From positions 54,239,028-54,303,027 of the forward strand of contig OZ024936.1 in the NCBI GenBank assembly GCA_964017235.1: a DNA stretch of 64,000 bases, given 5' to 3'. Shown here piece after piece: positions 23,901 to 35,900 of the stretch (position 1 is the first letter of the stretch; each line of letters begins with the position of its first letter). The notes beneath the pieces are model-generated. The model worked only from the letters and a program-made list of their open reading frames with translations, searched no databases and had not been told where the DNA came from. The position numbers and the translations under genes are program-made. This DNA comes from Sabellastarte sp. h YS-2021 (lineage: Eukaryota > Annelida > Polychaeta > Sabellida > Sabellidae).

Positions 23901-26900
23901 GCAGTCTGATAATCTACACTTACTCAAAAAAAAAAGAAATGCAAGTTTTTAAAGAATAAATTACAGCATAACTTCTTTTTAATCTAAGAAATAGTTGGAA
24001 CTTGTGTGACATAGATTGTTTTATACATCAAAAACAATAAAATACCATGCTTTTCTCATTCCACCATCATTGCTTCCTCCAGAATAAAGAGAGCTCAATT
24101 CTGAACCTCTTGACAATGTGTCTGATCAAGTCAGCTCAGTGTGGTGTGTACACTGGTCTCAAGTGTAAAATGATATTTTAGAGTTAAAATTCTGCATAAA
24201 TGTGTAAAAGTGGGTGCAGGTAAAATTGTAAATAGAGTATCACTGTGTTAACTCTCTTTGAATTTAAATTAATAAGTATGAATTATTGTGAATAAAAATA
24301 TTGTATAGTAAATGGAATATGTTAAGCTCTTTAGTATGGGCAATTGCTGAAAGTTAGTCTAAGCAAAAAGTAAATTCAAGTTTTAAGCAATGAGGACCAA
24401 TGATATATATTGTGTATAATGAGGGTTAAAAATAATTAGCTGCGTTTTTCACAAAGTTATCGCATTTCTTTAGATGACTTCACATTCTCAATATCTGGAT
24501 GTTTTCTACACAGTGAAAAAGAAGCGTCTGATTATAAGATCTCACTTGGTACTGTGGTGACAAGTAACGTGACAAAAACAGAGTACCTCCATGATGTCTC
24601 AGATTACACTGTTCATCCGTCATACTCAAGTTTCTATGAGGGAGATGATATCGCCATTATAACCCTGGCAGAATCTGTGCAGTATACCGATTACATCAAA
24701 CCAGTTTGCTTGCCTCGGGAGACTGATTATATACCACCAAACAGCAGATGCTATTCAACAGGTTTTGGCTACACAGATTTTGCTCGTAAGTTTATACTTT
24801 AGCTTTTAAGTTTCTCTTGAAAAGGGGATGTTTTTTTTTGTTTCACCGATTGTTTTCAGACAGCCTACACCATGGCCGCTGTATTTTTAAGTTGAATATC
24901 TCACTTAATATAAGGCCTTAATGATCTAAATCACCTTTGTCCGTTATAATCTGGAGGCATTCAAAAACTCTTTAACATGAACAAATTTTACCTTTGACAT
25001 TTACTAAGTTTAACTAAAGGTCAGATGATCAAAAACAATTTTTACCCCACAGCCCTTAAGGGCTGTCGGGGTATTGTTTTCACCCATGGTGTCCGGATGG
25101 GCGGGCAGCGGGAAAAACTTTGTCCGGGCTATATCTCAAAAACCGTAAGGTGTAGGAAGTTGATACTTGGTAGGGACATTGGTTAGGAGGTGTAGGTGTG
25201 CAGCGTCATGGTCTGACCTTGATTTGACCTTTGACCTTGCCGTAGTGACCTTGAGTTTGAAAATCTTGTCCGGGCTATATCTTGGAAACCGTAAGGTGTA
25301 GGAAGTTGATACTTGGTAGGGACATTGGTTAGGGGGTGTAGGTGTGCAACGTCATTGTGTGACCTTGATTTGACCTTTGACCTTGCTGTAGTGACCTTGA
25401 GCTCTAAAATCTTGTCCGGGCTATATCTCGGAAACCGTAAGGTGTAGGAAGTTGATACTTGGTAGGGATATTGGTTAGGTGGTGTAGGTGTGCAACGTCA
25501 TGGTCTGACATTGATTTGACCTTGCTGTAGTGACCTTGACCTATAAAATCTTGTCCGGGCTATATCTCGGATACTGTAAGGTGTAGGAAGTTGATACTTG
25601 GTAGGGATATTGGTTAGGGGGTGTAGGTGTGCAACGTCATGGTGTGACCTTGATTTGACCTTTGACCTTGCTGTAGTGACCTTGACCTATAAAATCTTGT
25701 CCGGGCTATATCTCTGAAACCGTAAGGTGTAGGAAGTTGATACTTGGTAGCGATATTGGTTAAGAGGTGTAGGTGTGTAACGTCATGGTCTGACCTTGAT
25801 TTGACCTTTGACCTTGCCGTAGTGACCTTGACCTATAAAATCTTGTCCAGGCTATATCTCGGCAACTGTAAGGCGTAGGAAGTTGATACTTGTTAGGGAC
25901 ATTGGTTAAGGGGTGTAGGTGTGCAACGTCGTGACGTGACCTTGATTTGACCTTTGACCTTGCCGTAGTGACCTTGACCTATAAAATCTTGTCTGGGGTA
26001 TATCTCGGAAACCGTAAGGTGTAGGAAGTTGATACTGAGTAGGAACATTGGCTAGGGTGTGCAGATGTAAAACATCATGGTGTGACCTTGATTTGACCTG
26101 TGACCTTGCCGTAGTGACCTTGACCTATAATGCCTTGTCTGGGCTATATTTCGGAAACCATAAGGTGTAGGAAGTTGATATTTGGCAGGGACATTGGTCA
26201 AGGGTTATATGTGTGCAACGTCATGGTGTGACCTGGATTTGACCTTTGATCTTGCATATCTGATGCTATTTTATGTCTCTACGAGGATATCTGATACTAT
26301 TTATCTCTCTTATATCTCTCATATCATTTTACTTGAATCTTGGTTGTTGCACCTTTGGGTGTCTTTTGATGTAGATTAAGCACTGTTAAAGTCATATTAG
26401 AAGTCATTAACTGTTTTACTTTTGCAACTTCCCATTGTAACAGATGGTATTACATCAGGTGAGCCACAGGTTTTGCCCCAATTCCACATAAAAACATGTA
26501 TTGCTACATTTGTATGTATGGGTAATATTCAAAACATCTAAACCATAATTCGACCATACAAATGAAAATCAAAATGGGAGAAGTCTTACAGCTTCATAAT
26601 TTTTAGTTTACTGAATTGTCTTGTTTTAATACTTATTCTTTACATGCAATTTCTTTCTCTTATATATTATTTTCTCTATTTAAACATTATTTGGACACTG
26701 ACACTGCTCTGAAAGTATCCCAATCTGTGTTCCGGTTTACTACTTCTATATCTCATGGTGTTGAAAACTATTTTCCCAGGCTGTGGGGTACGGACATCTC
26801 TGATGCTATTTTTATTCTTGTATTTCCTTTTTACCAGATTTTCTTAGGCAGTACAACAGAAAGCTTTATAACATTTGGCAAGCATTTTCAAAATCAAGTT

Positions 26901-29900
26901 GCCAATCGAATTTCGGATTACTTAGGCCATAATCGACAGATAGATAGATGATTGATTATCACTTATAAAATAACATGCTTAAATTGACACTTTAGGGCAC
27001 ATATATCATGTATACTCACATTGAGGAGCTTACACAGGTTCAATATGTTATTGAAGCATGAAAATTGGATTTATAGCTTCAAAAACTACGTTGTCATAAT
27101 AAGGTTACCATAAATTCAATCAAATCAGGTGTCTTTGTTATGCTGCATGCAGCCAGAAGAGAATTGCAAAATGTCAAATGTCTCTTTTATTTTTGGATTT
27201 AGAGCTTTGGAATGTATTGGGAGGTGATAGGAAACCATAGCCTGTGATTCCAAATATACCATCATATCTGCCCCGGAGCCTTCCCCCACAAGGTCAAACT
27301 GGGGTCATTAAATTTCTTGTATTTTGACGTGTGTCTTCAAAAATATTGCCTAAAATCCTATAAAACTTTATGGAATTATTCTTCAGAACTATTCAAACCA
27401 AGTGATGTGACGTTTTGTCCCCTTTTTTTTGTCCAATTTTTATGTCATCACTCTGCGGCGTGGGCGTACGCGTCCGCGTATGCGTGAACAACTTCTTCTC
27501 CAAAACTACAAGGCCTAGAGACATGCTGTTTTTTTTAAAAGATACCTTATCTATCGAGGATGAAAAATTGTTCAAGGCATGCAAATCTGTCTGTTCGTCT
27601 GTTTGCTAGAGACATTACAAGGGGGGTACCCCCACCAAAAGTGTGAAAATTTCAACTTTTTATCACAATTTTCTCAGTGACTATTGCAGGGATTTCTCTC
27701 ATATCTTGCATATATGTACTAGGCCACAGGTAGATTCTCTTGTGTGAGTATGAGACCTGGATCTGTCTTACTTTTTTTTAATAAATTTTTTTAATAATTT
27801 TTAATGCATTAAAATTCATGAAATCATGCACTAAATCACTTATAACTTCAAAAGTGTTGCATTTACAGCATTTTGTGAAAATATGTTGTTCAGCTACTTT
27901 TTTCATAGCTACAATATGGTGAGTAAGTTGGGTGTCTGTCTCAATAGCTAAGTGAGTAATAGCTACTTTTGGGCTTTTCAGTAACTTCCATTATGAGTAA
28001 AATCACTTGTAACTTAAAAACTATTGCATTTAGAGAATTTCGTATAAATATGTTATTCAGCTACTTTTGGGTCAGCTATAACATAGTAAAATTTCAGACC
28101 TGTTGCTCATGGCATAGCTGAGTAATAGCTACTTTTAGGTTATCACTGTTGAGTAAATCGCTTATAACTTGAAAACTATTGCATTTAGAGAATTTCGTAT
28201 AAATATGTTATTCAGCTACTTTTGGGTCAGCTATAACATAGTAAAATTTCAGACCTGTAGCTCATGGCATAGCTGAGTAATAGCTACTTTTAGGTTATCA
28301 CTGTTGAGTAAATCACTTATAACTTGAAAAGTGTTGCATTTAGAGCATTTTGTTAAAATATGTTATTTAGCTACTTTTTTCATAGCTACAATATGGTGAG
28401 TAAGTTGGGTGTCTGTCTCAATAGCTAAGTGAATAATAGCTACTTTTGGGCTTTTCAGTAACTTCCATCATGAGTAAAATCACTTGTAACTTAAAAACTA
28501 TTGCATTTAGAGAATTTCGTATATAATATGTTATTCAGCTATTTTGGGGTCGGCTATAACATAGTGAAGTTTCAGACCTGTGGCTCATTTCATAGCTGAG
28601 TAATAGCTACTTTGAAGTTCTCACTGTTGAGTAAATCAGTTATAATTGAAAAACTATTGCATTTACAGAAATTTGTGCAAATATGTTATTCAGCTACTTT
28701 TGGGTCAGCTATAACATAGTGAAATTATAGACCTATAGCTCATGGCACAACTGAGCAATAGCTATTCTCAGGTACTGACTGTTGAGTAAATCAGCTATAA
28801 CTTGAAAAATATTGCATTTGGAGTATTTTGTTAAAATATATTGTTCACCTACTTTTGGGTCAGCTATAACATAGTGAAATTACAGACCTATAGCTCATGG
28901 CATAGCGGAGCAATAGCTATTTTCAGGTTCTCACTATTGAGTAAATCAGTTGTAGCTTGAAAACTATTGCATTTACAGTAGTTTGCTTAAATATGTTGTT
29001 CACCTACTTTTGGGTTAGCTATAACATAGTAAAATTTCAGACATGTAGCTCATTGCATAGTTGAGTAATAGTTCCTTTGAGGTTCTCACTGTTGAGTAAA
29101 TCAGTTGTAACTTGAAAACTATTACATTTAGAGTAATTTGTTAAATATGTTATTCACAGAATTTTTGGTCAGCTATAACATAGTGAAATTGCAGACCTCT
29201 ATGTCATGGCATAGCTGAGCAATAGCTACTTTCAGGTTCTCACTGTTGAGTAAATCATTGTATCCACTGGATAGCCGCAGTGTGTAGAGAGAGATTTCAC
29301 CATTACTGCTCTGATGAAAAAAAATATTATAGCTAGCTTTCTTAAGTTTGCAGTATATATTAATAACCATAAAATGTTGTCTGGGAATATTTTTGGCCTC
29401 ATTTTGAGAAACAAGATGGCCACCACAGGTGTTTTTTGTCAGTCATGAAAAGGGCTTATATCTCCCTTATTATTGATCCTAGAGGTTTGGGATGATAAAC
29501 CAACCTGTAGGAAATCATGGGGTGGGAATCTTTTGGTGTGGTCAGATTTGACCTTCAATGACCCCTCCTTCAAGGTCAAACAAGGATAGCCAAACTTAAA
29601 AGTGCTTATAACTCGCTTATTATTGGTCCCAGAGGTTTGGGATGGTAAACAGACAGGAAATCATGGGCTGTGAATCTGTTGATATGGTCCGATTTGACCT
29701 TGGAACCCTCCTTCAAGGTCAAATGAGGATAGCGAAAATTGAAAGTGCCTACAACTCGCTTATTATTGGTGACAGAGATTTGGGATGGTAAACCATCCCA
29801 TAGGAAATCATTGGCTCGGAATCTTTTGGTATGGTCAGATTTGACCTTTGGATCCCTCCTTCAAGGTCAAATGAGGACAGCCAAGCTTAAAAGTGCTTAT

Positions 29901-32900
29901 AACTCATTTATAATTGGTCCTAGAGGTTTGGAATGGTAAACCATAGGAAATCATGGGCTGGGAATGTATTTGTGTGGTTAGATTTGACCTTGGACCCCTT
30001 CTCAAGGTCGAACGAGGTTATTGCATTTCTAGTATTTCTTTAAATATGTTTTAACCTATTTTTTACACTTAAACAATTACCTTGTTATTTTCCTTCATAA
30101 TACCATTTACAGGGCACAACTTTTTTATCCTTTTCTTCTGTCAGCTTCGGAATTTCTTTCGAACTTGCTGTTCAGTTACCATTTACTGTATTTCTGTACA
30201 GCCCTTTTCCTGATAATTATTCTGTCCTCTAATCACCTTCACAAATCAAAAACACTCAAGTCAGCTGACACAGTGCCCATTCATGGGCACTCTCCTCTTG
30301 TTGCCTTTCAAGGTCAATTTTATTATCCTAAATGTGTCAGATTTTCGCTTATATCATAATATCTCTTCAATTATTACCATTCATTTGGTGCTTTGCAATG
30401 TTTTGAGAGATAATAAGAAACCAAGTCCTAGGATTCCAAAGAGTCCACTAAGTCTTGTGTATTCTACAAGCCTTTATCTTTATTATTTTTACCATTATTT
30501 ACTTCCTTTACAGTGTCACACTTTTTTCACCTTGGCAAAAACATTAAAAAACTCCTTTAAATAATGGAGTAAGATAAAGTTCAGTATTTAAGTTCTTTCA
30601 GGTGGATTGAAGTCAGGTTTTTGTTTTGGGTGATTGTGTTTTGTTGATTAAACAAGCGACCATTGTGCTTCTGCATTAATTTGATTTCATTGTTAAGTAT
30701 CCTCAGTTACATTGTATCACACTGTGAATGTCATGTTATGTTAAATGGTTTCTTTTTCTTCAGTTGTTATAGTTGTAAATGAATGAATAAATTTGCATTT
30801 ATCAATCCTACTTATTGCACTGTCAGTTAATCTAATTTGTGCAGCTGTATCTCTTATGTAATATTATGTATTCAATGTTAAAACAAAATTTGATAAAACA
30901 AAGTTCCTTGTAACATTATTAATTTTGTTATTCTACTAAAAATTTTAAAAATATATATTATATCAACATGTAATTGATGATCTCTTAAAACCCAAGTGCA
31001 GAATTTACTAATTAGTCTTATCCAAGTAAGACTTTTGTATGCTAGTTTAGTCAGTGTTCTGCACTGTAAACTGCTAGTTAGCTGCAAACAACTACCACAT
31101 TTCCCACTATAGGTACAAGGTCACGATTCAAACATAGAGTTTTAAAGAGGGTTGGGGAGGCCAGAGTACCACTGACAATACTGCAAAATTGATTGATTTG
31201 AGTTGGTTGTCTTTTTCAACTCTCTGTATAGGTTAAATATCACAACGGGCAGTGGAGAGGATGGAGGAAAGCAGTGCAAACTCATTGGTTAACATTCTAC
31301 ACTGAAACCCCTCCTGCATCCTCAGGCAACTACCAACTATTCCACTTTGCTGCTTGGCTATGTAATGTAATGTGTATTTATACTCAGCACAATATCTCCA
31401 TATATTACAGACTCAAAGCGCTATTAAACCCATCTGACTGCACAGGTACAGCCCCAGCTCATAAGTAACTGACATTCCCCTAATTGGAAGATAGAGGCTC
31501 AAGGATGACCATTTATCAACGTCCTTGAGGTTTTTTAGCCTGCCACTGGGGATAGGACCCAATGACAGAGGACTGCCATTTTAAGTGGTCATCCGAGCCA
31601 CTATGTATCTGCCTGTACCTGGGTTTGAACCCACGTCCTCTGAGTTCCTAGACAAGTGTGCTACCCGCTAGGCCACAGTGGCAGATGTAACATGGCACAA
31701 ACCCCTTCTTGGCACAAACCAGAAGATAAAATATTTAATAACAGATGTTTAGTATCGCCCACACTCGCGCATCGATAGCATACCATACAAGGTAGATGAT
31801 ATGGTAATGTATCCAAATGAATTAGCTTGGGCAATTTCCATATACCAAATTGTGCAAAGTTGGAGCATTTATTTCTAGCAAAAATTATATTATCCACCCT
31901 TAAGAAGCATTGTAAAAGGTTAATTGAATTTAGTTTGCCCTTGTGTCAGTGCATCTTTTAACTATAGTAATCCACAGCATTAAACATAAAAGAAGTGCAG
32001 ATAAGCTTTTTATGCCCAAGTTCTGTTAAGTAATGGCAGGAGCATTAGGTCAGGCAGGCAAGTGAGAGGTGAGATGTTATACTAACTCAAACAACTCAAT
32101 TTACCTTGTTAATACCTGGAAAGCCTGTTTAAATAGAAGTATTTTACTGGTACCTTGAAAATGCACTTAAATGAGAGATTATAATAAATGTAAAGAGTGG
32201 CCCTCTGTGTTTGTTTTTACATATAGAAAAGACTTATCCAGTCACACTACAGAAAGCCAAGATGAAGCTTGTCTCCGACAAGAAATGTGCACAGACATAC
32301 GATTACTTCAGGAATGAAATGCAGTGTGCAGGGTATGTAGAGACCATGTGAATAGATACAAAACTTGCCTCAGTTTGTAGAAGTCATCACTAATTAGGCC
32401 TCCCCATTTTGGGGGGAAATTATTTGAAATTGCTATGATAAAATTGTAAGTGTAATATGTTTATCTTGGTTGAGTTCACAGTTGTCATATTATATTCTAT
32501 AGTCTATATATCTACTATCTATAGCTTGTTTTTGATTGCCTATTGAATATTTTGTTAGTGTTTAAAACTGCCTTATTTAATTAATAAGTTTCTTCGGCCT
32601 CAGTTTACCCTAAATATTTTGATGCATGTCTTTCTCCCTTAGTCTGTACAACACTAGTCAGTGTCAAGGTGATGCTAGATACTATCCTCTATTCGTTGTG
32701 GAAGATATGGCTCAAGATACAACCGCCCAGATAAAAGGTTCTTGGAGCTTCCTCAGTACTACCCATCAGTACACTAATCCAAAAAACACTTCTGTCAAAA
32801 GTTTTGCTTTTTATGCTACCACACTTTGGAATGATTTGGCTGATGATGTCCATTTGCTCCAACTCTTACTTGGTCTCAGGAAAAAGCTAAAATCTTATCT

Positions 32901-35900
32901 CTTTCTTAAGGCTTTCCCACCTTAGCATGTAAACTACCCGGCATCTTGGTGGTGTTGACCTGGCTATGTCTATGGAATGATGATTATTGAATTGGACCTG
33001 GTGTTGCACCTTAGAGTCTGGCTTGGCAGAGATTAAGCACTATAAAAATTCAGAATAGAATGCTAGACTTTTCTGTTTTTTGGTTTATCCATTCATAAAT
33101 CAGTGAAATGGTTTGGTGACAGTTTTGATGCACCCACTGTGTGGAAGTGAGCTGTCTGATGAGATAAGAGGTGATTAGAATTGCATCAAAAGGAAACCCT
33201 AAGTCTTGCCTCTTTCTTTAAGTTAATAGATTGACCATATAGCCTTAATCCTGTGTCTTCAATGTGCTGACCTTTTTCTCGTCCCTGGATTTTTGAAATT
33301 GGACTTTATTATTAATTTTGTTGTAACTTAGTGTCTGTTTTAGTCAAGATTAAGCTCTGAAAAGTTGGTTAGATTTAGAATCTGTGCAAATGTATTTTTT
33401 TCCCCAGATATGACTCTGGTATCACAGCTAATTGTCGAGGGGACAGTGGAGGCCCACTCGTCTGTCAAAGTGTACACGGTCACTGGCAGTTGGTTGGGGC
33501 GTTTAGCTACTTTGTTGGCCATTGTATTTCTGCCTATTACCCCCCTGTGTTCACCAAGATACAGCCATATCTGGAGTTCATTGATGATTCAAGAGGTGAG
33601 AAAGCATTCATGTTGCATCATTAATATTTTATTTATATGTATAAAAGCCTTAAATGATGCATTTTTACAAGGGTTGAAGGGGGACAGAGGGACTGCTGTA
33701 ATTACAGATAGAAGAAGTGTCCAGTGACAATGGGTGATAAATAGATGCTTTACAACCTGCATCTTGATTATCAACACAATATACTTGCAGGAGAGCTAAG
33801 CCTTAAAATATAAAAAACAAACCTTTAATTTGAAGAAATTATACATTTTTCTGTCCTGGTTTTGTAGATTTAAAGGCGTTCTTGATCAAAACTGCCATAT
33901 TTTTGTGGAACTACACTTCCTATTAGCAGTTTTTAAGCATCCCCCAAGGGACGCTTGTTTGTATATAGGAGAAAATCAGGCTCCGCATTTTAGTTTCCTT
34001 ATAACTCTGTGACCGTGGGGAGGATTTTTTTCAAATTAGGCAGGTTTATGCAGTAGCCCTGGAGAATTTTTTGTAATATGCTGCAGTGACATTTCGACCA
34101 ATCAGAGAGGTCACATGACCAAAAATGTCTTTTTTTTGATGGGTAAGCTTGTCTGGATGATAACTTGAAATGGATTTTATCTATTGACACCTGAAACTTG
34201 GCAAATATATTCATTCTATTAAAATCTTGAAACCATTAGATTTTGACATTGATTGGTTACAAAATGGCTGAGTAATTAGTGATTAATTAATCAGTATGAA
34301 TTTTCCAAATAAGGAAAACAGAAAAATAACTGTATCTCGAAAACCGTGTGGGATAGAGCAATTTCTATGAAAATTTTTACCCGTAGGGTAACTATGCAGA
34401 TTAACAAACACATTTTTTTTAAATTTTTGTCTCGCCAAAACTGGCAATCATTTTGAATTTTCAAATTTTTCGCAAAAATTGCAAAATACAAAAATGATTA
34501 TATCTCGAAAACTGTGCAAGATAGAGCAGTTTCAACAAAATTTTTGACCCACAGGGTATCTTTGCAGTTCAACTAACACATTTTTCGAAAAAAATTGTGT
34601 CTCGCCAAAAATGGAGGCCATTTTGAATTTTTGAATTTTTCACAAAAAAATGCAAAACACAAAAATGCTTATATCTTGGAAACCGTGCAATTTAGACAAA
34701 ATTTTTGACTTGCTATCTTTGTTTTGCAACCCATCCTCTAGTTTGATTGGAGATGTACTTAAACGCATCTATTTTGGAGTCCAAGAATGACAGAGTAGAG
34801 GGGAGAAGGGTATTGGGAAGGAGGCATTTATATGGCTAAATATAGTAATTAAATGAAATCTCAAGGGATCAAAGAAAATAATTTTACTTCTGCAAAATTA
34901 AAGACTAAAAAAGTTTTTGTTTATTATTATTATAGCTGGTTCAACAGAAATTGCCTTTTAAAGACTTTTGACAGTAAAAAGACAAATATATTACATTCAT
35001 TTAGAAAAGATGTTTTACTTGATTGAAATTTGCTTATTATAATAAGATGTCTCGAAAACTTTATCAATATTTTATGGAAACTGTCTTTAATGGACAAGAA
35101 TTTAAAGCTTTAATTGTTTTCACAGAATTTCATGGTCATAATTTTTTTCTTTGCAGAATGTGTATTTTACTGTAAAAACGGGGCATGTCTCCTGACAAAT
35201 AGTGAGAAGTGTGATGGACACAACCATTGCAATGACTACAGTGATGAGGACCCAGAACTCTGTGGTATGTATAGTCCAAAAATTCTTATTATTATGCAAG
35301 TGAAATATAGACCGAGTATGAAAATGTTACATTCACCAGTAAGCAACTTTGCTTTGAAAAAGCAGAAATAAGTTTATCATGTTATCACTTTAAAAAGGGA
35401 GCAACCACTGCAGTGACCACTTATAATAACTACCAGAACTCATTGGTAAAATCAGCATAACCTCATAGGTTTGAATTATCACTCATTCCATGATTGTTTT
35501 AGTAAATCTGATTGGCTAATTGAGGAAGTATGGCTGTCCCGCCAATAACCCCCCTGCAAAGTAAAATGGTTGAAACAGCCTGTTTTTTGTTATTAAAATG
35601 TGAATAATATTAATTTGTATACTAGTTAAAAATTTGTCATGTTAGAATGGAAATAACCGATTCCGATCTCTTCTGGCTATAAGAGATTTTACAACTCTTA
35701 GCTCATTAGAATCACTCAGTCTTCACCTTTGTGATCTTAATATTGATATTTGTTGTAAAATCTCTTATAACTCCTTGCTCATCATCGGTTACTTCTATAT
35801 TAGTACGTCACAATTAAACTTGGTGGAAATTAAAAAATGCTGGACAATAGATATGACAGGTAAATTAGATTAGGTTTATTACACACGGGTTAGCATGAAG

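Larger units (their letters stand above)
25046..26830 (+). mobile_element. 146-bp-family element inserted in the decayed Helitron-like element
   Basis: Starts with the long palindrome ACCCC-ACAGCCCTTAAGGGCTGT-CGGGGT and TTTTCACCCATGG, and ends near the tail ATCTCATGGTGTTGAAAAC...CTGATGCTATTTTTAT. Most of it is a tandem 146-bp array. A short LINE tail (GTTGCACCTTTGGGTG...ATTAAGCACTGTTAAA, 26345-26390) lies inside. Confidence 0.65.
24812..27350 (+). mobile_element. Decayed Helitron-like element split by a second element
   Basis: 24812-25045 (GTTTCACCGATTGTTTTCAG, GAATATCTCACTTAATATAA) and 26830-26960 (CCAGATTTTCTTAGGCAGTA, TTAGGCCATAATCGACAGAT) match successive parts of the 5' region of the 16831 element (16860-17060 and 17080-17200). 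26999-27350 contains a very diverged 147-bp unit. The 25046-26830 element interrupts it. Confidence 0.6.
27400..30560 (+). mobile_element. Helitron-like element with 155-bp and 147-bp repeats
   Basis: The 5' region is GC-rich (TGGGCGTACGCGTCCGCGTA), as in the element at 5745. Then come a 155-bp array, the closing segment shared with 7440-7530, 147-bp units at 29440-30010, and a region (CAGCTGACACAGTGCCCATT) resembling the 3' part of the 16831 element (about 23162-23310). Exact ends not determined. Confidence 0.5.

Noticed and set aside
26444..26458. 15-nt microexon (HGITS) between exons 5 and 6
   Set aside because: Has AG and GT on either side and keeps the frame, but the direct exon 5-6 join already gives a normal spacing between GFG and the LQ motif. 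Chance occurrence in 7.4 kb of intron is likely.
31600..31685. Functional tRNA gene on the minus strand
   Set aside because: A-box and B-box-like sequence is present, but it is followed by a SINE body repeated at 41385-41640, and no clean cloverleaf was found.
32626..32925. Extra exon of the protease gene (99-codon + strand ORF)
   Set aside because: Its sequence is the C-terminal end of a LINE reverse transcriptase protein, shared with the fragments at 13077 and 52940.
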